In this document: piece after piece, positions 18,049 to 26,210 of the stretch
Numbering within the stretch: position 1 is the stretch's first letter
Layout: the number at the start of each line of letters is the position of its first letter
NCBI RefSeq assembly: GCF_005239095.1
Contig: NZ_SZUA01000001.1
Coordinates: 646,848-710,847 of the forward strand
From: Luteimonas gilva
Lineage (GTDB): Bacteria; Pseudomonadota; Gammaproteobacteria; Xanthomonadales; Xanthomonadaceae
Direction: 5' to 3'
DNA: 64,000 nucleotides
The notes under the pieces: model-generated
The model's database searches: none
The model's input: the letters and a program-made list of their open reading frames with translations, nothing else
Told to the model about the DNA's origin: nothing
Program-made: the position numbers and the translations under genes

Positions 18049-19349
18049 AGCCTATTCGTCTCGCTATCGCCATCGTGCTGGCGTCGGCCAGCGCCGCCGC
18101 CGCCGCGCAGCAGACCGGCTCCGCATCGCGCCTGGACGATTTGCAGCAGCAGATCGATGCGCAAACCGTGAAGCTGGAACAATTGCGCCAGGCGATGACC
18201 GAACAGGAAAGCAGCGTCGCCGAGCTACAGCGCGCTTTGAACGAAGAGCGCTTGGCCGGCGCGCGGGGCAGGGGAGGGGCGGGGATCGTCCAGCAAGATC
18301 CCGCTCTCGCCCAAGCCCCGAAGCCGGACGATCCGATGCCGACGCAACAAGCGCCCGCACAACCCGTCGGTCGCGCACCCGAAACCGAAACCCGTCCACC
18401 CGAAGTCGCGCGGATCTTCGACCAACCCGGCGTGCTGACGCCGCGCGGCCGTTTCGTACTGGAGCCGTCGCTGCAATTCGGCTATTGGTCCAACGACCGC
18501 GTCGCGCTGGTCGGCTATACCATCATACCCGCGCTTCTGATCGGCCTGATCGACGTGCGCCAAGTGAAAACCACGTCCGGCATCGCCACGCTGACCGGCC
18601 GCTACGGTCTCAGCGATCGCTTCGAACTCGAAGCCAGGCTGCCTTACGTCTACACCAGCAGCGACACCATCAGCCGCGAGATCTTCACCGGCAGTGCGGT
18701 CGACCGCGTGTTCGACGCCAAAGGCCACGGCTTGGGCGACGTGGAAGTGACCGCGCGCTACCAGCTCAACCGCGGCGGCCCGGACCAAGCGTTCTGGGTC
18801 GGTTGGCTGCGCTACAAGAGCCGCACCGGCAAGGACTTGTTCGAAGTCACCACCGATTGCGTCACCCGTTGCGTCGGCAACGCGACCGGCACCGGCTTGC
18901 CGCTCGAATTGCCCACCGGCACCGGTTTCGACGCCTTGCAGCCGGGCGTGACCTGGCTGTATCCAACCGACCCGGTCGTGTTTTTCGGCAGCTTCAGCTA
19001 TCTGCACAATTTCCCGCGCGACAACGTCAGCCGGCGCGTGCTGGGCGGCGCCGAGGAACCGTTGGGCAAGGTGGAAGCCGGCGACATTTTCGGATTCAAC
19101 GTCGGCATGGGCCTGGCTTTGAACGAGAAAGCGTCGATCAGCCTGGGCTACGACCAGAGCCTGGTCGGCAAGACCCGGCAGAACGGCCAGGATGCGCCCG
19201 GCTCGGTCCGCGTCGTGCTCGGCACCCTGCTGCTGGGCGCGTCTTATCGCTACAACGAGCGCAGCACTTTGAATTTGTCGTTGGGCGTAGGCGTGACGCG
19301 GGATACGCCGGATGTGACGCTGACCGCCCGGTTGCCGACGTCGTACTGA
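18045..19349 (+). CDS. FapF-like outer-membrane beta-barrel protein with N-terminal coiled coil
   Basis: The 434-residue protein has a signal peptide (MKPIRLAIAIVLASASAAAAA), a predicted coiled coil at about residues 27-66 (LDDLQQQIDAQTVKLEQLRQ and on), a Pro/Gln-rich linker, and a long beta-barrel region from about 125 (FVLEPSLQFGYWSNDRVALV). Alternating strands such as ATLTGRYGLSDRFELEARLP and a closing strand ending LTARLPTSY follow. This coiled-coil/linker/barrel layout matches FapF, the trimeric pore through which Fap subunits leave the cell. It is the last gene of the operon and overlaps its neighbour (ATGA). Similarity to FapF is by architecture; a generic transporter annotation is the alternative. 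Confidence 0.8.
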   Translation: MKPIRLAIAIVLASASAAAAAQQTGSASRLDDLQQQIDAQTVKLEQLRQAMTEQESSVAELQRALNEERLAGARGRGGAGIVQQDPALAQAPKPDDPMPTQQAPAQPVGRAPETETRPPEVARIFDQPGVLTPRGRFVLEPSLQFGYWSNDRVALVGYTIIPALLIGLIDVRQVKTTSGIATLTGRYGLSDRFELEARLPYVYTSSDTISREIFTGSAVDRVFDAKGHGLGDVEVTARYQLNRGGPDQAFWVGWLRYKSRTGKDLFEVTTDCVTRCVGNATGTGLPLELPTGTGFDALQPGVTWLYPTDPVVFFGSFSYLHNFPRDNVSRRVLGGAEEPLGKVEAGDIFGFNVGMGLALNEKASISLGYDQSLVGKTRQNGQDAPGSVRVVLGTLLLGASYRYNERSTLNLSLGVGVTRDTPDVTLTARLPTSY

Positions 19350-19354
19350 TTTTT

Positions 19355-19446
19355 TGTAGGAGCGGCTTTAGCCGCGAGCTTTTTCCCTCAAATCCTCGCA
19401 ATGCCGCGATTTGAAGAAAAGAGCTAGCTGCAAAAGCCGCTCCTAC
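19355..19446. repeat. Degenerate REP pair
   Basis: TGTAGGAGCGGCTTTAGCCG (from 19355) with an inverted, mutated right arm ending CCGCTCCTACG. It follows the operon stop by 6 bases and may serve as transcript end or 3' protection. Confidence 0.7.
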
Positions 19447-19515
19447 GAAAAGCGAGGGCTTGCATTGGGAATAGGATGGCCTTATCTGGCTGGGACTCCC
19501 TGATGCGGCAGCCCC

Positions 19516-20205
19516 ATGACCCAACATATCGGCATCGTCGCCTGTTCCGCCGAAGGCGCTTCGCTCTGCTATCGCACGATCTGCGCCGAAGGCGCGCAAC
19601 GGCTCGGTCCGCACGGGCACCCCGAAGTTTCCATGCATACGCCGCCGCTGGCCGATTACGTCGAATGCCTGGACCGCGGCGACTGGGCCGGCGTCGGCGA
19701 ACTCATGCTCGCCTCGGCGAACAAGCTCGCGGCGATCGGCGCCGATTTCCTGATCTGCCCCGACAACACCATCCATCAGGCGCTGCCGCACGTGCTGCCG
19801 CGCTCGCCGCTGCCGTGGTTGCACATCGCCGAAGTCGTCGCCGACGAAGCGGTGCGGCGGGGTTATCGCCGGCTCGGCTTGACCGGCACGCGCTGGTTGG
19901 TCGACAGCGAGGTCTACCCGGAGAAGCTGGCCGCGCGCGGCTTGGAGTGGGTGCGTCCGGATGCGGCCGATCGCGCCGAGATCGGCCGCATCATCATGGA
20001 TGAGCTGGTCTGCGGCGTGTTCAAGCCCGGGGGCGTGGCTTATTTCCAAAAAGTCATCGAAGAATTGAAGGTGCAAGGCTGCGATGCGGTGGTGCTCGGC
20101 TGCACCGAGATTCCGCTGATCATCGACGATGCGAATTCGCCGCTGCCGACGTTGGACTCGACGCGGCTGCTGGCTCGCGCCGCATTGCGGCGGGCTTGCG
20201 ACTGA
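19516..20205 (+). CDS. Aspartate/glutamate racemase family protein
   Basis: A 229-residue, two-domain Asp/Glu racemase-type protein. The second catalytic cysteine is present (Cys196 in VVLGCTEIPLII). At the usual position of the first cysteine, in the motif C-N-T, the residue is Asp83 (CPDNTIHQA), with a cysteine two residues earlier (Cys81). Family members with an altered first residue can be stereo-selective or one-directional, so the activity should not be assumed to be a plain racemase. The N-terminus (IGIVACSAEGASLCYRTI) fits the family. No operon partner is evident; REP sequences precede it. Confidence 0.85.
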   Translation: MTQHIGIVACSAEGASLCYRTICAEGAQRLGPHGHPEVSMHTPPLADYVECLDRGDWAGVGELMLASANKLAAIGADFLICPDNTIHQALPHVLPRSPLPWLHIAEVVADEAVRRGYRRLGLTGTRWLVDSEVYPEKLAARGLEWVRPDAADRAEIGRIIMDELVCGVFKPGGVAYFQKVIEELKVQGCDAVVLGCTEIPLIIDDANSPLPTLDSTRLLARAALRRACD

Positions 20206-20355
20206 CTGCGCGGGCCGCGGACTTTGGCTCAGTTGCCGCCTGCAATATGGCCCAGCATTGGCTCCGCTCTCCCTAGGCGCGAACGCTAGCAAGCGGTCAT
20301 CGAAAGCGAGCGTCCCGCTCCGTAGAATCTTCGGTCACTCTTTCGCTTGCACGCC

Positions 20356-20952
20356 ATGAGCCACGACTTTCGCCATATCCGCAACGCTCTGACGGCCTGC
20401 GCCTTGGCCGCCGCCCTGCATCCGCAAGCGGCGCCGGCGCAAAACGCGCCGCAATCCGCGACTGCCGCAGCGTCCGCTCGAACCGACGGCCAACACGGCT
20501 TCGATTTCGAGTTCGGCAAGTGGAAGACGCAGCTGAAGCGCCGTTTGCGGCCGTTGTCGGGGTCCGACGAGTGGGTCGAGTACGAAGGCACATCGGTCGT
20601 CACCAAGGTTTTGAACGGCCGCGCGAATATGGTCGAACTCGACGTGCAAGGCCCGGCGGGACGCATCGAAGGCGCCTCATGGCGGCTGTACAACCCCGAG
20701 ACCCGCCAGTGGAGCCTGAACTTCGCCAATGCCCGCGACGGCATGCTGACGTCGCCGGTATTCGGCGGATTCGAGAACGGCCGCGGTGTGTTCTACGGCA
20801 CCGACACCCTCGGCGGCCGCACGATTCTGGTGCGGTTCGTCATTTCGGACATCAGCGCGGACTCGGTCCGTTTCGAACAATCGTATTCGGACAACGGCGG
20901 GGAAACGTGGGAATCCAATTGGATCGCGGTCGATACCCGCATCCGCGACTAA
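20356..20952 (+). CDS. Secreted DUF1579-like protein
   Basis: The 198-residue protein has a signal peptide (MSHDFRHIRNALTACALAAA) and a mature domain beginning HGFDFEFGKWKTQLKRRLRP. That opening is typical of DUF1579-like lipocalin folds, in which an F-D-F-x-x-G-x-W motif leads a beta-barrel. Later motifs include WRLYNPETRQWSLNFAN and VFYGTDTLGGRTILVRF. A TTG nine bases upstream is an alternative start. The function of the family is not established; small hydrophobic ligand binding is likely from the fold. Single gene, with no clear operon. Confidence 0.7.
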   Translation: MSHDFRHIRNALTACALAAALHPQAAPAQNAPQSATAAASARTDGQHGFDFEFGKWKTQLKRRLRPLSGSDEWVEYEGTSVVTKVLNGRANMVELDVQGPAGRIEGASWRLYNPETRQWSLNFANARDGMLTSPVFGGFENGRGVFYGTDTLGGRTILVRFVISDISADSVRFEQSYSDNGGETWESNWIAVDTRIRD

Positions 20953-20997
20953 ACCGTTACACGCAATAAACCGGCTCGATGCTTAATATGGGTGCGC

Positions 20998-21618
20998 ATG
21001 AAGTACCTGCGTTCCTCCGCGCCCGAGACAGGCTCCGCCGGTAGCGAAGGCCTGTCTTATGTCTATGTATTGCCCTGCGCCTACGAGGACTTGCTGAAGC
21101 TCGGCTTCTCGCGCGATCCGCTCGCGCGCGTGCAGACCCTGCATCCGCGCTATTACGAATTCTTCGGCTTGGACCGCGGCTTCCTGATCGAAACCGATAC
21201 GGTCGCCGAAGCGCGAGCCCTGGAATTGCGGCTCAGGCGCGCATTGGCCGAACACAATGCGCCGGCGCCGTTGACCGTCCGCCGCGCCGCCGGCGGGCAC
21301 ACCGAGTGGTACCGCGGCGCCTACGACGCGCTGACCGCCGACATGGAACGGCTAGCGGGGCAGGGCAGCATCGTCCATCGCCCTTTGAGCGCGTGGTTGC
21401 GCGACGGATTGCTCGCGCAGCGCGATCTGCTGTTTTCGCGCGCTTGCGCCCTGCTCGAAGGCGTGCAGGGCGATCCGGATGCGCTGGATCGACCGGAGAT
21501 GATCACCGTCCGCCAAAACGCCCTGGACACGCTCGACGCCTACCGCACTTTGGATCTGCCGCTGCAAGACTGCCTGCCGACGGCGCTGCTGGACTGGTAT
21601 CAACGAAGCTCGCACTGA
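20998..21618 (+). CDS. GIY-YIG nuclease-type protein (T5orf172/MUG113-like)
   Basis: The 206-residue protein shows a GIY-YIG-like core of the T5orf172/MUG113 group: YVYVLPCAYEDLLKLGFSRDPLARVQTLHPR near residues 20-50. The first strand carries YVYVL, and the conserved Lys/Gly/Arg pattern (LKLGFSRDP) follows; an acidic helix (EARALELRLRRALAEHN) stands where the catalytic Glu is expected. The C-terminal half is helical and unassigned. A GTG two codons upstream is an equal alternative start. The last 19 bases overlap the convergent hydrolase gene. Whether it cuts DNA is not known. Confidence 0.72.
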   Translation: MKYLRSSAPETGSAGSEGLSYVYVLPCAYEDLLKLGFSRDPLARVQTLHPRYYEFFGLDRGFLIETDTVAEARALELRLRRALAEHNAPAPLTVRRAAGGHTEWYRGAYDALTADMERLAGQGSIVHRPLSAWLRDGLLAQRDLLFSRACALLEGVQGDPDALDRPEMITVRQNALDTLDAYRTLDLPLQDCLPTALLDWYQRSSH

Positions 21619-22499
21619 AAGAAATCCGCTAAACGCTTCGCAGTCCACGTCGGGATCTCCTCGGGGAAAAAATGCCCGGCATCGACCGCTTCGCCTTCGA
21701 CCCGGTCGCACCAGCGTCGCCACAGTCCGAGCGGGCCGCCTTCCGACTCGTACCAGGACTGCAGCGCGCCGTTACGGCTCCACAACGCCAATGTCGGGCA
21801 GGCGATGCGGTTGCCGAGGCGCATGTCTTCGCTGTCGTGTTCGCGGTCCAGCGTCGCGGCGGCCCGGTATTCCTCGCAGATGGCATGGATGCGGACCGGA
21901 TCGCGCAAAGCCTGGACGTATGCCGCGCGCGCTTCGGGCGAGAAGACCTCTTCTTCCGATCCCCATTGCTGGGAGGCATCGTCGATCACCGCTTCCGGCG
22001 ATGCGGCGATCAATCGCTCCGGCAGCGGTTCGGGCTGCGCGAGCAGGGACCATGGCCAGAAGGCCAGCGCCAAGCGCGCGTCGGCAAGCCGCCATGCGTC
22101 TTCCGTCGGCACGATATCCAGCACCGCCAATGCCGCTATCCGTTTCGGATGATCCAAAGCCAGCCGGTATGCGACCCGGCCGCCGCGGTCGTGGCCAGCC
22201 ACCGCAAAACGATCGTGGCCCAATCGCCGCATCGCATCCGCCATGTCTTGCGCCATCGCGCGCTTGGAATACGGCGCGTGCTTGGAATCGGACGGCGGGC
22301 AGCCGCTGCGCCCGTAGCCGCGCAAATCGGCGCAGACCACGGAGAAGGCTTGCGCGAGCGCAGGCGCGACTCGCGCCCACATCGCATGCGTCTGCGGGAA
22401 GCCGTGCAACAGCAGCAACGGCGGCCCCGATCCGCCATGGCGGACGAAGACCGTCGTTTCGCCGGTATCGATCTCGGCCGATGCGAAACCATCGAACAT
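21600..22499 (-). CDS. Alpha/beta hydrolase, haloacetate-dehalogenase-like
   Basis: A 299-residue alpha/beta hydrolase. The nucleophile elbow is AGHDRGGR with Asp104, as in haloacetate dehalogenases and epoxide hydrolases, together with Arg105 and Arg108, the pair that binds the carboxylate in fluoroacetate dehalogenase. Asp128 (VLDIVPTEDAW) and His276 (DAGHFFPEE) complete the set. The usual His-Trp halide-pocket pair reads Pro149-Trp150 (FWPWSLLAQPEP), so defluorination is doubtful, and a different haloacid or ester may be the substrate. It reads towards, and overlaps, the GIY-YIG gene. Divergent from the cupin gene. Confidence 0.8.
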   Translation of the reverse strand: MFDGFASAEIDTGETTVFVRHGGSGPPLLLLHGFPQTHAMWARVAPALAQAFSVVCADLRGYGRSGCPPSDSKHAPYSKRAMAQDMADAMRRLGHDRFAVAGHDRGGRVAYRLALDHPKRIAALAVLDIVPTEDAWRLADARLALAFWPWSLLAQPEPLPERLIAASPEAVIDDASQQWGSEEEVFSPEARAAYVQALRDPVRIHAICEEYRAAATLDREHDSEDMRLGNRIACPTLALWSRNGALQSWYESEGGPLGLWRRWCDRVEGEAVDAGHFFPEEIPTWTAKRLADFFQCELR

Positions 22500-22586
22500 A
22501 TGGCTGCAACTCTGTGGTTCATCCGTCGATGCCGAATTGTCCCCGTCGCGGGTTATCGTCGCGCGAACGCATCGCCGAACCTGCCC

Positions 22587-22985
22587 ATGACCAAGATCGC
22601 CTACGCCTCGGCCGGCCTAGCCGCCGGCATCCTGCTGACCTCGCTGGCCTTCGCCGCGCAAGAAACCTACGAAGACCCGGTGAAGCAGTCGCCGCAGTTC
22701 TACAAGGTGCTGATCGACAACGATCAAGTACGCGTCCTCGAATATCGGCTGAAACCCGGCGAAAGCGAGCCCATGCACCGCCACCCGGCGGGCGTGGTCC
22801 ACTATTTCTCGGACGCCAAGTTCTTGAGTTCGTCGCCCGACGGAAAGTCCGTCGAAGCGACGGTCAAAGCCGGCGACACGGTGTGGCGCGACGAAACGAC
22901 CCACGCGGCCGTCAATATCGGCGAAACCGAAGCCCATGGCATCGCCGTCGAGCTGAAGCAAAGCGCGGACGCTGCGCGCCACTAA
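22587..22985 (+). CDS. Secreted single-domain cupin protein
   Basis: The 132-residue protein has a signal peptide (MTKIAYASAGLAAGILLTSL, then AFA) and one small cupin barrel. Motif 1 is RLKPGESEPMHRHPAGVVHYF, giving the two histidines of a metal site, and motif 2 is AGDTVWRDETTHAAVNIG. Length is typical of periplasmic cupins of unknown substrate. It is 76 bases upstream of an oxidoreductase on the same strand and divergent from the hydrolase gene. No enzymatic role can be assigned. Confidence 0.75.
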   Translation: MTKIAYASAGLAAGILLTSLAFAAQETYEDPVKQSPQFYKVLIDNDQVRVLEYRLKPGESEPMHRHPAGVVHYFSDAKFLSSSPDGKSVEATVKAGDTVWRDETTHAAVNIGETEAHGIAVELKQSADAARH

Positions 22986-23061
22986 CCCAACCGCAGAGGA
23001 TCACCCTCAAACCCGATCGCCGGCGCAACAGCGCCGGCGCATCTCTCATTCCAGGATTCCC

Positions 23062-24093
23062 ATGCCTTCTACCGATACCATCAACCGCCGTGTCGTTCTC
23101 GCCGCCCGTCCGAACGGCCTGCCCAAGCCCAGCGACTTCCGCTTGGAGCAAGCCGCCGTTCCCGAACCGGGCGCAGGCCAAGTACTGCTGCGCACACTGT
23201 ATCTGTCGCTGGATCCTTATATGCGCAACATGATGGATCCGGTCGCACCGATCTACACGACCTCGATCCCGATCGGCGCGCCCATCGCCGGCGGCACGGT
23301 GAACCGCGTCGTCGCTTCTAAGCATCCCAAGTTCGGCAGCGGCGACTTAGTGCTGGGCAATGCGGGATGGCAGGACTACGCCTTGTCGGACGGATCCGAT
23401 CTGGTGCCGTTGGGCGACATGGCGAAGCCGTCGCTGGCTTTGGGCGGCCTGGGCATGCCCGGCTTCACCGCGCATGTGGGTTTGCTCGACATCGGCGAGC
23501 CCAAGCCCGGCGAAACCGTAGCGGTAGCCGCGGCGACGGGCGCAGTGGGCAGCGCGGTCGGACAGATCGCGAAATTGAAGGGCGCACGCGCGGTCGGCAT
23601 CGCCGGCGGCGCGGACAAGTGCCGTTATGCCGTCGAAGAATTGGGATTCGACGCCTGCATCGACCGGCGCGATCCGCGCTTCGCCGAATTATTGGCGGCC
23701 GCTTGCCCGGACGGCATCGACGCCTATTTCGAAAACGTGGGCGGCGAAGTTTTCGACGCGGTCCTGCCTTTGCTGAACGTCGGCGCGCGAGTGCCCGTCT
23801 GCGGATTCATTTCGCATTACAACGACCAAGCGCTGCCGCCGGGCCCCAACCGCACGCCGCTGCTGATGTCGGCCTTGCTGCAAAAGCGCATCCGCATGCA
23901 GGGCTTCATCATCCTGGACCACTACGGCGAGCGTTTCGAAACCTTCCGCCGCGAAATGGGCGCTTGGGTGGAGCAGGGGAGGGTGAAACTGCGCGAGGAC
24001 CGCGTCGACGGGCTGGAGAACGCGCCCGAAGCCTTCATTGGCCTGTTGCAGGGCCGCAATTTCGGCAAATTGGTGGTCCGGGTCGCCGAATGA
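23062..24093 (+). CDS. NADP-dependent oxidoreductase, CurA/YncB-type MDR enzyme
   Basis: The 343-residue protein is a zinc-free medium-chain reductase of the CurA/prostaglandin-reductase group, which reduces carbon-carbon double bonds of enones with NADPH. The N-terminus has NRRVVLAARPNGLPKPSDFR and the family marker LYLSLDPYMRNMMD. The nucleotide site is VAVAAATGAVGSAVGQIAKL, and the later motif YFENVGGEVFDAVLPLLN and the C-terminal GKLVVRVAE are both typical. Complete length. A likely role is detoxification of reactive aldehydes and ketones. Confidence 0.9.
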   Translation: MPSTDTINRRVVLAARPNGLPKPSDFRLEQAAVPEPGAGQVLLRTLYLSLDPYMRNMMDPVAPIYTTSIPIGAPIAGGTVNRVVASKHPKFGSGDLVLGNAGWQDYALSDGSDLVPLGDMAKPSLALGGLGMPGFTAHVGLLDIGEPKPGETVAVAAATGAVGSAVGQIAKLKGARAVGIAGGADKCRYAVEELGFDACIDRRDPRFAELLAAACPDGIDAYFENVGGEVFDAVLPLLNVGARVPVCGFISHYNDQALPPGPNRTPLLMSALLQKRIRMQGFIILDHYGERFETFRREMGAWVEQGRVKLREDRVDGLENAPEAFIGLLQGRNFGKLVVRVAE

Positions 24094-24153
24094 TCGGAAT
24101 GCCGGATGCCGCTAAGCTTGCGGGTGCATCCGGCATTCGACCAGGAGGGAAAT

Positions 24154-24654
24154 GTGGACTACACCGGGCTGATGAAACCCATCGCGCTGCCCGCGAGATT
24201 CGCCGCGCCGACCCGATTGACATACGAAGACATCGTGGCCAACGCGCTCAGCCGCGAACATTTGCGCGAGGACGTCGCCGGCATCAACGCCAGCCTCGAC
24301 TTGATCAACCGCACCCGCGGCGGCGGCTGGCCGACGGAGGCGGTGACCGAGGAAGGGAACTACATCGACCTGGTTTGGCACGAGTGCGAGTTCCGCGAGG
24401 GCTATTCCTTCGGCTATGCCGTGCACACCGGTGCGGGCGAATACATCGGTTGCTGCTATTTCTACCCGCTCGGCAAACGTACGCCGCTTTCGGAAGCATT
24501 GGCCAAGCACGACGTCGACGTCAGTTGGTGGGTGACGCCTTCGGCCTACGAGCGCGGCTATTACGAAAAGTTGTTTCGCGCGTTGCAACGTTGGGGCACG
24601 GTGGAATTTCCGTTCGCTTCGCTGCATTTTTCCAATCGGCTCATTCCCGCATAG
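24154..24654 (+). CDS. GNAT-type acetyltransferase-like protein
   Basis: A 166-residue protein with a GNAT-like second half: EGNYIDLVWHECEFREGYSF, FGYAVHTGAGEYIGCCYFYP (the strand that leads the acetyl-CoA site) and VDVSWWVTPSAYERGYYEKL, in which the usual Q/R-x-x-G-x-G/A loop is poorly kept. The substrate is unknown. I prefer GTG 24154 because AGGAGG at 24143-24148 sits at ideal spacing; ATG 24106 would add 16 residues without support. Loss of the acetyl-CoA loop means the catalytic role is uncertain. Confidence 0.65.
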   Translation: MDYTGLMKPIALPARFAAPTRLTYEDIVANALSREHLREDVAGINASLDLINRTRGGGWPTEAVTEEGNYIDLVWHECEFREGYSFGYAVHTGAGEYIGCCYFYPLGKRTPLSEALAKHDVDVSWWVTPSAYERGYYEKLFRALQRWGTVEFPFASLHFSNRLIPA

Positions 24655-24714
24655 TTTTTTATGCTGTCATTACCGCGAAGGCAGGAATGACGGCTTAACA
24701 GCAACAGCGTCGCG

Positions 24715-25107
24715 TCAGACCACCGCCATCGCGGCCACTTCGATCAAATATTCGGGATTGGACAGGGTCGCGATCCCGATCAAGGCATCCGCCGGCTTGT
24801 GCTCGCCGAACAAGGCTACGCGCGCATCCTCGATCGGTTGCAGGTACTCCCGCTTATGCCCGACCACGTAAATGGTGAGCATAGTCACTTGGCTGGGTTG
24901 CGCCCCAGCCGCCGCCAGCGCGCGGCCGAGGTTGGCGAATACTTGCCGCGCCTGCGCCGCCAGATCGCCGCGGCCGACGAGATTGCCTTGCAGATCTTCG
25001 GGTTCCTGGCCCGAGACGAAGACCAGTTTGCTTCCCGTTGCGACGACCACGTGCGAGTAGGTTTCCGGCGTGGGCAAATCTTGGGGGTTGATGCATTCGA
25101 GCGACAT
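24715..25107 (-). CDS. RidA family protein
   Basis: The 130-residue protein belongs to the RidA/YjgF/UK114 family, whose best-known members hydrolyse reactive enamine/imine intermediates. Motifs are VVVATGSKLVFVSGQEPEDL near the N-terminus, GDLAAQARQVFANLGRALAA in the middle and LTIYVVGHKREYLQ near the C-terminus. It ends EVAAMAVV, so the glutamate of the active pocket is kept, while the usual Arg105 position falls in NPEYLIE and appears absent. The start is ATG 25107; a long upstream extension is not protein-like. It lies 116 bases behind the LysR gene on the same strand. A related pseudogene is at 29873-30195. Confidence 0.85.
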   Translation of the reverse strand: MSLECINPQDLPTPETYSHVVVATGSKLVFVSGQEPEDLQGNLVGRGDLAAQARQVFANLGRALAAAGAQPSQVTMLTIYVVGHKREYLQPIEDARVALFGEHKPADALIGIATLSNPEYLIEVAAMAVV

Positions 25108-25223
25108 CGTTGGGCTCCGGTCGATCGATCCATCGTACGGCGGCGTCCGCGTTAGGTCGACACATGGCGGATCCGAGTCATCGGGGTCTCGATCGGAAGC
25201 TGCGATGCGGTTAGTCTTGAGAT

Positions 25224-26105
25224 TCAAGGCAATCTCAGTGCCTCCACGAGCGCGGACAGTGCAGCAGGCTGATGCCGGCGGCTCGGGTAATACATGAAGA
25301 AACCGGGAAACGGCGGAGTCCAATCCTCCAGTACGCGCACCAGGCGCCGTTTCGCGACATGCTCGGCGACTTGTTCTTCGTACGCCAGGCAGATGCCGAC
25401 GTCGGCGAGCGCGGCTTGGATCGCCAGATGGGTATCGTCGACCGTGAGCGGGCCGTTCACGCCGACCGTGACCGCCTTTCGTGCTTGTTGAAACTCCCAT
25501 CGGTAGGGACCGCCCGGAAGGCGCAGGCCTATGCATCGATGCTCGTTCAAATCCTTGGGCCTGCGGGGAATGCTTCGCGCAGCGAAGTAGCGGGGCGAAC
25601 CGACCACCGCCAACCGCAATTCGCGGGTGACGCGGACCGCGACCATATCCTTTTGAATGAATTCGCCGAGCTGGATGCCTGCATCGAACTCGCCGGCAAC
25701 GAGATTCACAGGGCCGGTGACGGTAACGACATCGAGAGCGATATCGGGGTAGGCCTCAGCGAACGCCGCGAGCCGCGGCAACAGCACCATGACGGCGGCC
25801 GATCGGGACATCGCAATGCGCAAGCGTCCCGCCGGCCGGCGGCGAAGGCTTCGGGCTCGGTCGAGGGCATGGGCGATTTGTTCCAGCGCCGGGGATAGAG
25901 ACTCCAAAAGCGCCGCCCCCGCGGCCGTCGGCGCGACGCTCTTGGTCGTACGGGCGAGAAGCTGCAACCCAAGCCGCCGCTCGAGCTCCCGGATCGCGTG
26001 GCTGACCGCGGATTGGGAGACGCCCAGTTTCGACGCCGCGCGCGTAAAGCTCCGCTCGCTGGCGACCGCAGCGAAAGTGGCGAGTTCGTTGAGTTCGTTT
26101 TTCAT
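25224..26105 (-). CDS. LysR family transcriptional regulator
   Basis: A 293-residue LysR-type regulator. The N-terminal helix-turn-helix (residues 1-60) reads ELATFAAVASERSFTRAASK then LGVSQSAVSHAIRELERRLG, and a two-lobed effector domain follows (from RLRIAMSRSAAVMVLLPRLA). It is divergent from the NTF2-like gene at 26211, the commonest arrangement for a LysR regulator and its target, and a 22-bp palindrome covers its start (26104-26125). The downstream RidA gene may also be in its unit. The effector is unknown. Confidence 0.9.
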   Translation of the reverse strand: MKNELNELATFAAVASERSFTRAASKLGVSQSAVSHAIRELERRLGLQLLARTTKSVAPTAAGAALLESLSPALEQIAHALDRARSLRRRPAGRLRIAMSRSAAVMVLLPRLAAFAEAYPDIALDVVTVTGPVNLVAGEFDAGIQLGEFIQKDMVAVRVTRELRLAVVGSPRYFAARSIPRRPKDLNEHRCIGLRLPGGPYRWEFQQARKAVTVGVNGPLTVDDTHLAIQAALADVGICLAYEEQVAEHVAKRRLVRVLEDWTPPFPGFFMYYPSRRHQPAALSALVEALRLP

Positions 26106-26125
26106 GAACCATGAATTTGGCTCAT
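26104..26125. promoter_or_regulatory. Likely LysR operator in the divergent intergenic region
   Basis: An interrupted palindrome ATGA-N-CCA-N6-TGG-N-TCAT overlaps the LysR start codon and faces the NTF2-like gene. It contains the T-N11-A spacing common to LysR sites. Autoregulation together with control of the divergent gene is inferred. Confidence 0.5.
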
Positions 26126-26210
26126 AACGGCATTGCCTGCAACACGCCTAGTTTCATCAGATGCCTTGCCATAGGATTCCGGGAGTCCCAAGACATCGCT
26201 TAGGAAGGCC

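Noticed and set aside
22587-22985. Link between the cupin and the neighbouring oxidoreductase as one pathway
   Set aside because: They share only strand and closeness; nothing in the sequences shows a common substrate.
24662-24695. A GTCATTACCGCGAAGGCAGG hairpin-like repeat
   Set aside because: Only one partial copy of the GTCATCCCGGC type with weak pairing; not enough for a terminator call.
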